A stretch of 19,893 nucleotides of DNA from an uncultured Collinsella sp. Its GTDB lineage: Bacteria; Actinomycetota; Coriobacteriia; Coriobacteriales; Coriobacteriaceae. Below are positions 13,202-19,893 of the stretch, one piece after another; the first letter of the stretch is position 1, and each line of letters opens with the position of its first letter. The stretch is taken from NCBI GenBank assembly GCA_902496115.1, contig CABUZK010000033.1, positions 1-19,893 of the forward strand, written 5' to 3'. The notes beneath the pieces are model-generated. The model had not been told where the DNA came from and made no database searches. It worked only from the letters and a program-made list of their open reading frames with translations. A program made the translations under genes and the position numbers.

Positions 13202-15055
13202 TTACATCTGCTCGGGGGCAGAAACGCCAACGAGGGTAAGCACCAGGGCGAGCGTCACACGGACGGCGTCGCAGGCGGCCAAACGGGCGCGCGAGAGCTC
13301 AGGGTCGACGGGACGGCCCTCGCTCGGAAGGACCTGGCAGGCGGCGTAGAAGCTGTGGAAGTCGCCAGCGAGCTCCTCAGCAAAGTGCGTCAGGCGGAAC
13401 GGAGCGCGATCGCGAGCGCAGCTGGCGATGAGGTCGGTGAGCTCGTTGAGCTTACGCGAAAGGGCGAGCTCGGTCGGGTCGGTCAGCAGCGAGTAATCGA
13501 CGTTCTCGCCAATAGCCTTCTCGGCGACGGCCTTCATGCCCATCTCGGCGGCCTGCTCGGCGGTAACGTCGGCGGCGCGGCGCAGGATGGAGCACACGCG
13601 AGCGTGAGCATACTGCACGTAATAGACCGGGTTGGAGTTGTCGCGCTTCTTAACGGCCTCGATATCGAAGTCGACCATCTGGTTGGAGCTCTTGGAGATG
13701 AGCGTGTAGCGAGCGGCGTCGGAGCCGACCTCGTCGACGAGCTCCTGCAGGGTCACCATGGTGCCCTTGCGCTTGGACATACGGACGGGCTTGCCGTTGC
13801 GCAGCAGGTTGACGAGCTGGCCCAGCAGAACCTCAAACTTGCCGGGATAGCCAAGAGCGTCGCAGACGCAGCGGACGCGGTCGATGTAGCCGTGGTGGTC
13901 GGCGCCCCAGATGTCGATGACGTGGTCGACGCGCTGGAACTTATCCCAGTGATAGGCAACGTCGGAGGCGAAGTAGGTGTACTCGCCATCGGACTTGATC
14001 AGGACGCGGTCCTTGTCGTCGCCCAGGTCGGTGGAGCGGAACCACAGGGCACCGTCCTTGGTGTAGAGGTAGCCCATCTTGTCGAGCTTCTCAAAAGCGC
14101 GGTCGACGGCGGAAGTGCCGGCGGTCTCGCCCTCGGTGTCCTTCACGTACAGAGAGCGCTCGGAGAACCAACGATCAAAGTCGCAGTTAACGGCGTGGCA
14201 AAGGTCGCGCATGTTGTCGACCATCTTTACGTAGCCGCGCTCGCGGAAGCTCTCCATGCGCTCCTGCGGATCGGCGTTGACCCACTTATCGCCGTCGGTG
14301 CGCCAGAACTCGGCAGCCTCGTCGATGATGTAGTCGCCGCCGTAGGAGTCCTTACCCAGAGTCTCGGCAAAGTTGTCCTGATACGGATGGGTCTCGGGAT
14401 GCTCGTCGCTCTCGTCGGCAACAAAGGCGTCGCGGTCGGCGATCAGAAGCTTGTGAGCCTCGTCGATATCCACGCCCTGCTTGGCGATGATGTCGGCGAG
14501 CTGCATATAGCGCGTGCTGATGGAGTTACCGAAGGTGTTCATCTGAGAGCCGTGGTCGTTGATGTAGAACTCACGCTGGATGTCGTAACCGGCGTGGTCC
14601 ATCACACGACAAAGGGAGTCGCCCAGAGCGGCCCAGCGACCATGGCCGATGTGCATGGGGCCGACGGGGTTGGCGGAGACGAACTCGACCTGGGTCTTCA
14701 GGCCGCCACCGACGTTGGACTTAGCGAAGTCCATACCCTTCTCGCGGGCCTCGCCAAAGATGGCGTTCTTGACGGCGACGGAGAGGTAGAAGTTGATGAA
14801 GCCAGGACCGGCGATCTCGACCTTCTCGATCGCGGGGTCCTCGGGCATATGGGCAACGACGGCCTCGGCGATCTTGCGCGGGGCGCAGTGAGCCAGCTTG
14901 GCGGACTTCAGGGCCATGGTGGAGGTCCACTCGCCATGAGAAGTATCAGCCGGTCGCTCGATAGCGCAATCGTCAAGTTCAAATGCGGAAAGGTCGCCGG
15001 CCTCCTGGGCCGCAGCAAGCGCAGCGCGTACCAGCTCTTCAATCTTCTCGGGCAT
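13202..15055 (-). CDS. argS: Arginyl-tRNA synthetase
   Basis: A 617-residue class I aminoacyl-tRNA synthetase that charges tRNA-Arg. The start at 15055 is fixed by AAGGAGG 5 nt upstream; the frame continues upstream without a family match. Domains: N-terminal ArgS additional domain about 1-110, FVSANPVGPMHIGHGR (125-140) with the HIGH motif at 135-138, the Rossmann core with YINDHGSQM (164-172), the KMSKS-equivalent RMSKRKGTMVTL (425-436), and the DALR anticodon-binding domain (about 477-617, with YVQYAHARVCSILRR at 479-493). Length is in the normal range for bacterial enzymes (550-620). It has its own terminator and appears monocistronic. Confidence 0.95.
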   Translation of the reverse strand: MPEKIEELVRAALAAAQEAGDLSAFELDDCAIERPADTSHGEWTSTMALKSAKLAHCAPRKIAEAVVAHMPEDPAIEKVEIAGPGFINFYLSVAVKNAIFGEAREKGMDFAKSNVGGGLKTQVEFVSANPVGPMHIGHGRWAALGDSLCRVMDHAGYDIQREFYINDHGSQMNTFGNSISTRYMQLADIIAKQGVDIDEAHKLLIADRDAFVADESDEHPETHPYQDNFAETLGKDSYGGDYIIDEAAEFWRTDGDKWVNADPQERMESFRERGYVKMVDNMRDLCHAVNCDFDRWFSERSLYVKDTEGETAGTSAVDRAFEKLDKMGYLYTKDGALWFRSTDLGDDKDRVLIKSDGEYTYFASDVAYHWDKFQRVDHVIDIWGADHHGYIDRVRCVCDALGYPGKFEVLLGQLVNLLRNGKPVRMSKRKGTMVTLQELVDEVGSDAARYTLISKSSNQMVDFDIEAVKKRDNSNPVYYVQYAHARVCSILRRAADVTAEQAAEMGMKAVAEKAIGENVDYSLLTDPTELALSRKLNELTDLIASCARDRAPFRLTHFAEELAGDFHSFYAACQVLPSEGRPVDPELSRARLAACDAVRVTLALVLTLVGVSAPEQM

Positions 15056-15397
15056 AGATCCTCCTTGTGTTAAAGCCCCCGAGCTCTTGGTCACTCGTAG
15101 GGCAAAAGCCAGAGTTTGTAGCACTCTATCACAAGCGGTAACTACTGTCGCAGGGTAAAGCTAATAGATATTGCATATGCACAAAAATGACTACCGCTCT
15201 TGCGCGGCTGTACAAAGTTGGCGGTTTGCCTGCAGTTTATACACGTTCTAGAAATGCATAAACGTATGGATAAGCCGTTCTATTTATCGAATACTCTTAC
15301 CTATCGGAGTTGTGTGCTTTTCCTGCATAAAGTGATGGTTTGCGCACGTCAGCGTGGTATTCTTAACATACGTAAATTCGTATAAGTTGGAGGTAGC
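15056..15397. other. Divergent intergenic region between argS and the CarD-like gene
   Basis: 342 bases that hold the leaders of both divergent genes. A perfect 10-bp palindrome TGCATATGCA (15172-15181) lies near the middle, between AGCGGTA (15134-15140) and its complement TACCGCT (15192-15198), so a regulator site is possible. For the CarD-like gene a weak pair TTGCGC (15340-15345) and TAACAT (15364-15369) with 18-nt spacing would give a leader of about 20 nt. I see no RNA gene. Confidence 0.4.
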
Positions 15398-15883
15398 ATG
15401 TTCTCAATCGGTCAACACGTCATTCATCCGGGTCAGGGAGTCTGCACCGTCGTCGGCTTTAGAGACGACACGCCGCAGCCCATGTTGTTGCTCGAGGCCA
15501 AGCAGGGGCATGCGCAGACGATTCTCATGTACCCCGTGGCGCAGGCCGACCGTCTGCATGCCGCTATCTCCCAGCAAGATGCCGAGCACCTGCTGAGCCA
15601 CTACGACGAGCTGGAGTGCGACACCTTTACCGAGCGCAATAGCTCGCTCGAGGAGACGCACTTTAAGCAGCAGCTCAAGCTGGGCGCGCCCGAGACGGTT
15701 CGCGTGGCAAAAACCATGATGCACCGTATTCGCCAGGCCGAGGAAGCAGATAAAAAGCCCAGCTCTTATTACATGCGCGTACTCAAGGAAGCCAAGCGCC
15801 GCTCCATCGAGGAGTTCGCCGTGGCCCTGGGCGTCACCGAAGAGGCCGCCGAAGCCCGTCTAGCCCAAGCCGCCCTCAACTAA
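15398..15883 (+). CDS. CarD-like transcriptional regulator
   Basis: A 161-residue protein of the CarD/TRCF-RID family. The N-terminal Tudor-like RNA polymerase-interacting domain (1-55) opens FSIGQHVIHPGQGVCTVVGF (2-21), matching the family pattern of V-x-x-P-x-x-G followed by small beta strands. The C-terminal half (about 75-161) is helical, with ERNSSLEETHFKQQLK (79-94), VRVAKTMMHRI (101-111) and SSYYMRVLKEAKRRSIEEFA (122-141), which corresponds to the CarD DNA-binding helical domain. CarD proteins bind the RNA polymerase beta subunit and stabilise open complexes at rRNA and other promoters. Length is close to mycobacterial CarD (162 aa). GGAGG (15389-15393) fixes the start. A terminator follows, so the gene is a single transcription unit. 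Confidence 0.88.
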   Translation: MFSIGQHVIHPGQGVCTVVGFRDDTPQPMLLLEAKQGHAQTILMYPVAQADRLHAAISQQDAEHLLSHYDELECDTFTERNSSLEETHFKQQLKLGAPETVRVAKTMMHRIRQAEEADKKPSSYYMRVLKEAKRRSIEEFAVALGVTEEAAEARLAQAALN

Positions 15884-15895
15884 CCTGCCCACGCC

Positions 15896-15939
15896 AAAAC
15901 CACCACAAAGGGGACAGGCACCTTTGTGGTGGTTTTTTT
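15896..15939 (+). terminator. Terminator after the CarD-like gene, ACCACCACAAAG repeat copy 1
   Basis: A perfect 16-bp stem (15896-15911 with 15921-15936) with a 9-nt loop GGACAGGCA, ending in a run of seven T (15933-15939). The loop is the near reverse complement of the loop in the copy at 16618-16657. Confidence 0.92.
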
Positions 15940-16000
15940 CGTTCTAGTCGTTCTAGTAGTATTCATTCTTAGCGATACCTACGAACACAAGGAGTCTTTT

Positions 16001-16600
16001 ATGGAAGAGCCGCTTTCCGCCGGAATCACCCGCGGCCGTGCGTTCGAATTGCTCAACGAGCACAACAAAGACCCGTTCCACATCACCCACGGCGAAACGG
16101 TCGAGGGCACCATGCGCTACTTTGCGCGCGAGTTCGACCCCGAGAACGAGGAGTTTTGGGGCATCGTCGGCCTGCTGCACGACCTGGATTGGGAGGAGCA
16201 TGAGGACGACCCCATGAACCACACTATCTATGCGGCCGAGATCCTCGAGGGCGAGGGCGCCTCTCCCGAACTCATTCGCGCTATTCAGACGCACACGTCC
16301 GATTTCAACAGATCGCTGCCCAAGCCCGAGCTGCAGATGGAAAAGATCCTGTTTGCCTGCGACGAGCTCACCGGCCTGATCGGTGCTGCCGTGATCATGC
16401 GTCCGAGCAAGAGCGTCATGGACTTTACGACTAAGTCGCTCAAGAAAAAGTTCAAGGACAAGCGCTTTGCCGCCGGCTGCTCGCGCGACGTGATTTCGCA
16501 GGGCGCCGAGATGCTGGGCTGGGAGCTCCCCGAGCTCTTTGACCGTACCATCGCGGCCATGCAATCCTTCGCGCCCGATCGCGATACCTTCCAGGCCTAA
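16001..16600 (+). CDS. HD-domain phosphohydrolase-like protein
   Basis: A 199-residue protein with a complete HD metal site spread as in the superfamily: H30 (ITHGETVEG), H60-D61 (GLLHDLDWEEH), H74 (PMNHTIYAAEIL), H98 (AIQTHTSDF) and D121 (FACDELTGLI). HD proteins hydrolyse phosphoesters, often nucleotides; the substrate here is not evident. The start at 16001 is chosen for AAGGAG 6 nt upstream. A longer in-frame reading from 15926 would only translate the preceding terminator into a false hydrophobic leader. No signal peptide, cytoplasmic. Both flanks carry terminators, so it is transcribed alone unless the first terminator leaks. Confidence 0.85.
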   Translation: MEEPLSAGITRGRAFELLNEHNKDPFHITHGETVEGTMRYFAREFDPENEEFWGIVGLLHDLDWEEHEDDPMNHTIYAAEILEGEGASPELIRAIQTHTSDFNRSLPKPELQMEKILFACDELTGLIGAAVIMRPSKSVMDFTTKSLKKKFKDKRFAAGCSRDVISQGAEMLGWELPELFDRTIAAMQSFAPDRDTFQA

Positions 16601-16617
16601 CCGCCCACGCCACCTAT

Positions 16618-16657
16618 AACCACCACGAAGGTGCCTGTCCCCTTTGTGGTGGTTTTT
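16618..16657 (+). terminator. Terminator after the HD gene, ACCACCACAAAG repeat copy 2
   Basis: A 14-bp stem with one G-U pair (16618-16631 with 16641-16654) and loop TGCCTGTCC, followed by T to 16657. It begins 18 nt after the HD stop and 15 nt short of the convergent proA stop. The copy is inverted relative to the one at 15896-15939. Confidence 0.9.
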
Positions 16658-16671
16658 CGTTTGCGAGAGGT

Positions 16672-17958
16672 TTAGGGGCGAACCTGACCGGTGCCGCGGA
16701 GCTTGTATTTGTAGGTGGTGAGGGCCTCGGCGGCAAAGGGGCCGCGGGCGTGGAGCTTTTGGGTCGAGATGCCGATCTCGGCGCCCAGGCCAAACTCGCC
16801 GCCGTCGGTGAAGCGCGTGCTGGCGTTGGCGTACACGGCCGAGGCATCGACCGCATCCAGGAAGCGCTCGCAGGCATCCTCGTCCTCGGCGATGATGGCC
16901 TCGGAATGCATGGTGCCGTAGCGGTTGATGTGCGCGATGGCCTCGTCCTCGTTCGCCACGACCTTCACGCTCATCTCGAGCGCCAGATACTCGCGGCCCC
17001 AGTCCTCCTCGCTTGCAGTAACAAAGTCATCGCCCTCGGCAAGACCAGCATCGGCGCATGCGGCGCACGTGGCCTCGTCGCCATGAATGAGCACGCCATG
17101 GTCGTGCAACACGGCCACGACCGCAGGCAAAAACGAATCTGCCACGGCACGGTCGACCAGCAGTGACTCAGCGGCATTGCACACGCCCACGCGCTGGGTC
17201 TTGGCATTGACGATAATGTTGAGTGCCTTGTCAAAGTCGGCGGATTCATGCACGTAGATGTGGCAGTTACCCGTGCCCGTCTCGATCACCGGCACGAGCG
17301 ACTCGCGCACACAGCGCTGGATCAGGCCCGCACCGCCACGCGGAATGAGCACATCGACAATGCCACGAAGCTTCATGAGCTCGCCGGTTGCCTCGCGGTC
17401 GGTAGACTCGATCATCGAGACGGCCTCGCGCGGGAAGCCCTGGGCCTCAAGCGCATCGGCCAGCAGTTCGGCAATCATGGCGCACGAGTGATAGGCCAGC
17501 GAACCGCCGCGCAGAATGCAGGCGTTGCCAGTGCGGATGCAGATGCCCGCAGCATCGGCCGTCACGTTGGGACGGGCCTCATACACCATGGCGACCAGGC
17601 CCAGTGGCACACTCACGCGGGTCAGGTCCACACCACTTGCAAGCACGCGGTGGTCGAGCACGCGGCCGACAGGATCGGGCAGCTCAGCGAGCTTCTCCAG
17701 GCCGGCGGCCATACTCTCGACGCGCTCGGGCGTCAGCAACAGGCGATCGAGCAGGCCAGCCGAGGTGCCTGCATCACGCGCGGCGGACATATCGAGCTCG
17801 TTGGCGGCAACGATGGAATCGACGCCGTCGCGCAGCGCCGCGGCCATGGCGCGCACGGCCTCCTGGCGCTGGACATCGCTCGCCGTGGCAAGCGCGCCCG
17901 AAGCGGCCTTGGCCTCAACGGCAAGATCGTGAACGTAGGTGGCTATATCGACCGACAT
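16672..17958 (-). CDS. proA: Gamma-glutamyl phosphate reductase
   Basis: A 428-residue enzyme that reduces L-glutamyl-5-phosphate with NADPH to glutamate semialdehyde, the second step of proline synthesis. Family landmarks: VPLGLVAMVYEARPNVT (117-133), LRGGSLAYHS (149-158), IETGTGNCHIYV (225-236), the catalytic cysteine C260 in TQRVGVCNAAESLLVD (254-269), and near the C-terminus STRFTDGGEFGLGAEIGIST. Length matches bacterial ProA (about 415-430). AAAGGG precedes the ATG with about a 6-nt gap. proB lies upstream on the same strand, but 1.7 kb away with an opposite-strand gene between, so proA needs its own promoter. I could not place that promoter well; a TTGACC box near 18034-18039 on the minus strand has no good -10 partner. 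Confidence 0.95.
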   Translation of the reverse strand: MSVDIATYVHDLAVEAKAASGALATASDVQRQEAVRAMAAALRDGVDSIVAANELDMSAARDAGTSAGLLDRLLLTPERVESMAAGLEKLAELPDPVGRVLDHRVLASGVDLTRVSVPLGLVAMVYEARPNVTADAAGICIRTGNACILRGGSLAYHSCAMIAELLADALEAQGFPREAVSMIESTDREATGELMKLRGIVDVLIPRGGAGLIQRCVRESLVPVIETGTGNCHIYVHESADFDKALNIIVNAKTQRVGVCNAAESLLVDRAVADSFLPAVVAVLHDHGVLIHGDEATCAACADAGLAEGDDFVTASEEDWGREYLALEMSVKVVANEDEAIAHINRYGTMHSEAIIAEDEDACERFLDAVDASAVYANASTRFTDGGEFGLGAEIGISTQKLHARGPFAAEALTTYKYKLRGTGQVRP

Positions 17959-18002
17959 GAACGGCCCTTTCTCTTAGATGTTTGCCAACCATGGTAGCCG
18001 AT

Positions 18003-18033
18003 TTGCACGCATCCTCGCAGACGGCGGTAGAAT
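18003..18033 (+). promoter_or_regulatory. Candidate promoter of the alpha/beta hydrolase gene
   Basis: TTGCAC (18003-18008) and TAGAAT (18028-18033) are 19 nt apart, slightly long. A start near 18040 fits the ATG at 18072 and excludes the longer reading frame beginning at 17982. Confidence 0.3.
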
Positions 18034-18071
18034 TGGTCAACCCGAAACACCGCAACGAATGGAAGCATCAC

Positions 18072-19490
18072 ATGGCCCTCATCACTTCGTACCACGTCCC
18101 CGGTCTCTATGTCGAGGACCACAGCATCGACGTCCCCCTCGACTGGCGCGGCCTGGAGCCCATGCTTTTGGCCGTCGGCAGCACCATGCGCCGCGGCGCC
18201 ATGCCGGCGCCCATCGCCGGTGCGCCCGAGAGCATCAAGCTCTTCTACCGCGTGATTTGCGCGCCCGACTGCATTAACGACGACTTGCCGCTGCTCCTCT
18301 TTTTGCAGGGCGGCCCCGGCGGCGAGAGCCCGCGTCCGCTGTCGCCCACAAGCGATGGCTGGATCGAGGAGGCCGTCAAGCATTTCCGCGTCGTGCTGCC
18401 CGACCAGCGAGGCACCGGGCGCAGCAGCTGCGTGGACGGGCGCACGATTGCCGCCTTGGGCGATCGTGCCGAGGCAGCAGGAGCCGATGCGGCCCGCTCA
18501 CAGGCGGACTTTCTCAAACGCCACCTCGCCAGCTCCATCGTGCGCGATTTTGAGTACCTGCGCCTGGTGGGTTTTGGCGGCAAGCCCTGGGTCACACTCG
18601 GGCAGAGCTACGGCGGTTTTTTGACGTTGAGCTATCTGTCGCTCTTTCCCGAGGGCGTGGCGGCAAGCTTTACCTGCGGCGGCATTCCGCACGTGCCGGC
18701 GAGCGCCAGCGAGGTCTACGCGCACACCTTCCCGCGCATGGCGGCCAAGACGCAGCAGTACTATGACCGCTACCCTGCCGATGTCGAGCGCGTGGCTGCC
18801 CTGGCAGATGCGATCGAGGAGCAAAAGCCCGCACTGCCCGACGGCTCGCCGATGACGGTCGAGCGCCTGCAGCTTATGGGCAGCGACTTTGGCATGAAGC
18901 CAAGCTTTGAGCGCATGCACTGGATTATCGATCACGCGTTTGTTGATGGCGATGGTACGCTGAGCTGCGGCTCCTCGGTATCCGACAGCTTTTTGATGCG
19001 CGCCTTCGAGCGCACCAACACGCGCACAAACCCGCTTTACTGGACGCTGCAGGAGTTCATCTACGCCGACGGCGACACCATGCCCATTCACTGGGCTGCA
19101 GCCGAGGAAAAGGCCCATCGCGCCGAGTTCGACACGCTCGCGCGCCCGCTCATGTTTACCGGCGAGGCCATGTTCCCGTGGATGTTTGAGCAGATGCCTG
19201 AGCTCAAGCCCTTCAAGCCCGCCATGGACCTGCTGATGGAAGACACCAGCTGGGACAAGATCTACGACCCGCAGCGCCTAGCGTGCAACGAGGTGCCACT
19301 CCAGGCCGCGGTGTACTTCGACGACATGTACGTGGACTCGGGCTTGCAGCTCGACACGCTCAGCCGCGTGGGCAACTCGCATGCCTGGGTGACCAACGAG
19401 TTTGAGCACGATGGCCTGCACGGCAGCGCGGTGTTCAAGCACCTCTTCGACGAAGCCCTCAACCGCGGAGACCTGCGCCGGATCTTCTAA
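18072..19490 (+). CDS. Alpha/beta hydrolase, prolyl aminopeptidase-like (peptidase family S33)
   Basis: A 472-residue hydrolase. GGAAG 6 nt upstream favours the ATG at 18072 over 17982. Visible elements: oxyanion segment LLLFLQGGPGGESPRP (74-89, QGGPG for the usual HGGPG), DQRGTGRSS (111-119), nucleophile elbow GQSYGGFLTLSY (177-188) with S179, a helical cap (about 205-330), candidate acid D418 or D422 (YFDDMYVDSG), and the catalytic His likely H446 in WVTNEFEHDG. The GGPG and DQRGTGRS pair is the mark of S33 prolyl aminopeptidases, which free N-terminal proline from peptides. The length fits the larger S33 form. No signal peptide, so cytosolic. It lies between proB and proA on the opposite strand, which suits a role in proline supply (inference). 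Other S33 aminopeptidase specificities remain possible. Confidence 0.85.
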   Translation: MALITSYHVPGLYVEDHSIDVPLDWRGLEPMLLAVGSTMRRGAMPAPIAGAPESIKLFYRVICAPDCINDDLPLLLFLQGGPGGESPRPLSPTSDGWIEEAVKHFRVVLPDQRGTGRSSCVDGRTIAALGDRAEAAGADAARSQADFLKRHLASSIVRDFEYLRLVGFGGKPWVTLGQSYGGFLTLSYLSLFPEGVAASFTCGGIPHVPASASEVYAHTFPRMAAKTQQYYDRYPADVERVAALADAIEEQKPALPDGSPMTVERLQLMGSDFGMKPSFERMHWIIDHAFVDGDGTLSCGSSVSDSFLMRAFERTNTRTNPLYWTLQEFIYADGDTMPIHWAAAEEKAHRAEFDTLARPLMFTGEAMFPWMFEQMPELKPFKPAMDLLMEDTSWDKIYDPQRLACNEVPLQAAVYFDDMYVDSGLQLDTLSRVGNSHAWVTNEFEHDGLHGSAVFKHLFDEALNRGDLRRIF

Positions 19491-19494
19491 CAAA

Positions 19495-19539
19495 GGAGTG
19501 TCCCCAACTGGCGGCACAAAAGGAACGTCCCCAAGTGCC
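19495..19539. repeat. Degenerate direct repeat with GTCCCCAA cores
   Basis: GGAGTGTCCCCAACTGGC (19495-19512) and GGAACGTCCCCAAGTGCC (19522-19539) match at 14 of 18 positions with a 27-bp period. GAACGTCCCC (19523-19532) recurs inverted at 12473-12482. This looks like a dispersed intergenic repeat. Confidence 0.5.
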
Positions 19540-19576
19540 GAGAACAGAAACATCGAAGGTAGAGGGCGGAAAGCGA

Positions 19577-19674
19577 AAACGCCCCTAAGCGAGCATGGTG
19601 ACGTGAAAGAGGAGGGCATTGACCTTTTGGTCATGCCCGACGATTGAACGTCAGATTGCCGCTTAGGAGCGTTT
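19577..19674. repeat. Nested palindrome beside the 3' end of proB
   Basis: Three nested pairings: outer 15-nt arms 19577-19591 with 19660-19674 (14 of 15 paired, AAACGCCCCTAAGCG), middle TGACGT (19599-19604) with ACGTCA (19648-19653), and inner GGGCAT-GACC (19614-19624, one bulge) with GGTCATGCCC (19629-19638). No T-run follows on either strand, so it is not an ordinary intrinsic terminator. Confidence 0.7.
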
Positions 19675-19688
19675 GCAGCGTCAATTGG

Positions 19689-19893
19689 TTAGGCGAAGAC
19701 GATCAGATTATCTCGGTGGATCGCGGGCTTTTCGGCCAGGTCTGCCAGCAGACGGTTGCCGGCAATCTGGTCCTGGCGACGTCCGGCTGCAAGTTCCAGC
19801 ACGTCCGAATCGGCCTCGGCGATACCGCGGGCGACGACCATACCGCTCGAATCGCACACGTCGAGCACATCGCCCTCGGCGAAAGCGCCATCG
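19689..19893 (-). CDS. proB: Glutamate 5-kinase, C-terminal PUA domain (5' part outside window)
   Basis: The last 68 codons of a minus-strand gene ending at the TAA at 19691-19689. The visible translation has the end pattern of a ProB PUA domain: GAFAEGDVLDVCDSSGMVVA, then RGIAEADSDVLEL, and the terminal IHRDNLIVFA, where VHRDNLV is the usual ProB ending. ProB phosphorylates glutamate in the first step of proline synthesis. Identification rests on the PUA domain and on proA nearby, because the kinase domain lies beyond the edge. Confidence 0.8.
   Translation of the reverse strand, partial: DGAFAEGDVLDVCDSSGMVVARGIAEADSDVLELAAGRRQDQIAGNRLLADLAEKPAIHRDNLIVFA

Noticed and set aside
13355..15073. 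A 572-codon plus-strand frame antisense to argS
   Set aside because: It is a shadow of argS. The translation is Val/Gly/Ala-rich without any recognised motif.
15926..16000. An N-terminal hydrophobic extension of the HD protein that looks like a membrane anchor
   Set aside because: It translates the T-run of the preceding terminator and the spacer. The ATG at 16001 has AAGGAG in the right place.

Overview
The window is a GC-rich bacterial chromosome segment that most resembles Collinsella (Actinomycetota, Coriobacteriia). The reasons are a Rho factor with a very long basic, Ala-rich N-terminal extension, a CarD-type regulator, the NifU-like/GGGtGRT gene pair, codon use strongly biased to C/G third positions, and several families of short palindromic intergenic repeats. 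The genus is inferred from reading the sequence; no search was run.

Layout. 1-466 (minus): an IS200/REP-type Y1 transposase-like protein cut by the window edge, with its catalytic residues replaced. 860-2617 (plus): a two-gene operon of a NifU-like Fe-S scaffold and a GGGtGRT protein, closed by a strong terminator. 2690-2990: two adjacent hairpin repeats. 2992-4518 (plus): a FAD-dependent oxidoreductase of the fumarate reductase/L-aspartate oxidase superfamily. 4694-5084 (minus): a tRNA-His, tRNA-Lys, tRNA-Lys transcription unit with a recognisable promoter and terminator. 5195-7408 (plus): a PLP aminotransferase and a ROK fructokinase. 7523-9431 (minus): an undescribed Ala-rich membrane protein followed by a VanZ-family protein. 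9747-12290 (minus): rho. 12291-13201: a 0.9-kb gene-free block with three palindromic elements. 13202-15055 (minus): argS. 15398-16600 (plus): a CarD-like regulator and an HD-domain protein, each followed by a terminator of one repeat family whose loop is inverted between the two copies. 16672-17958 (minus): proA. 18072-19490 (plus): a prolyl-aminopeptidase-like alpha/beta hydrolase. 19689-19893 (minus): the C-terminal PUA end of proB, cut by the window edge.

Most genes are housekeeping: translation (argS, tRNAs), transcription termination (rho), proline synthesis (proB/proA with a possible proline-releasing peptidase between them), sugar phosphorylation and transamination. No phage, plasmid, CRISPR or complete insertion sequence is present.

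The most unusual material is between the genes. Two elements of about 130 bp (12712-12841 and 12939-13065) lie in opposite orientations. They share a core, but their perfect terminal arms differ in sequence, which is what conservation of structure rather than sequence looks like. A second hairpin family with GCGGTGAAATAGTTCC arms occurs three times. A nested palindrome lies beside proB. The inactivated REP-type transposase relative, the GGGtGRT operon and the 420-residue Rho extension are the most interesting proteins.
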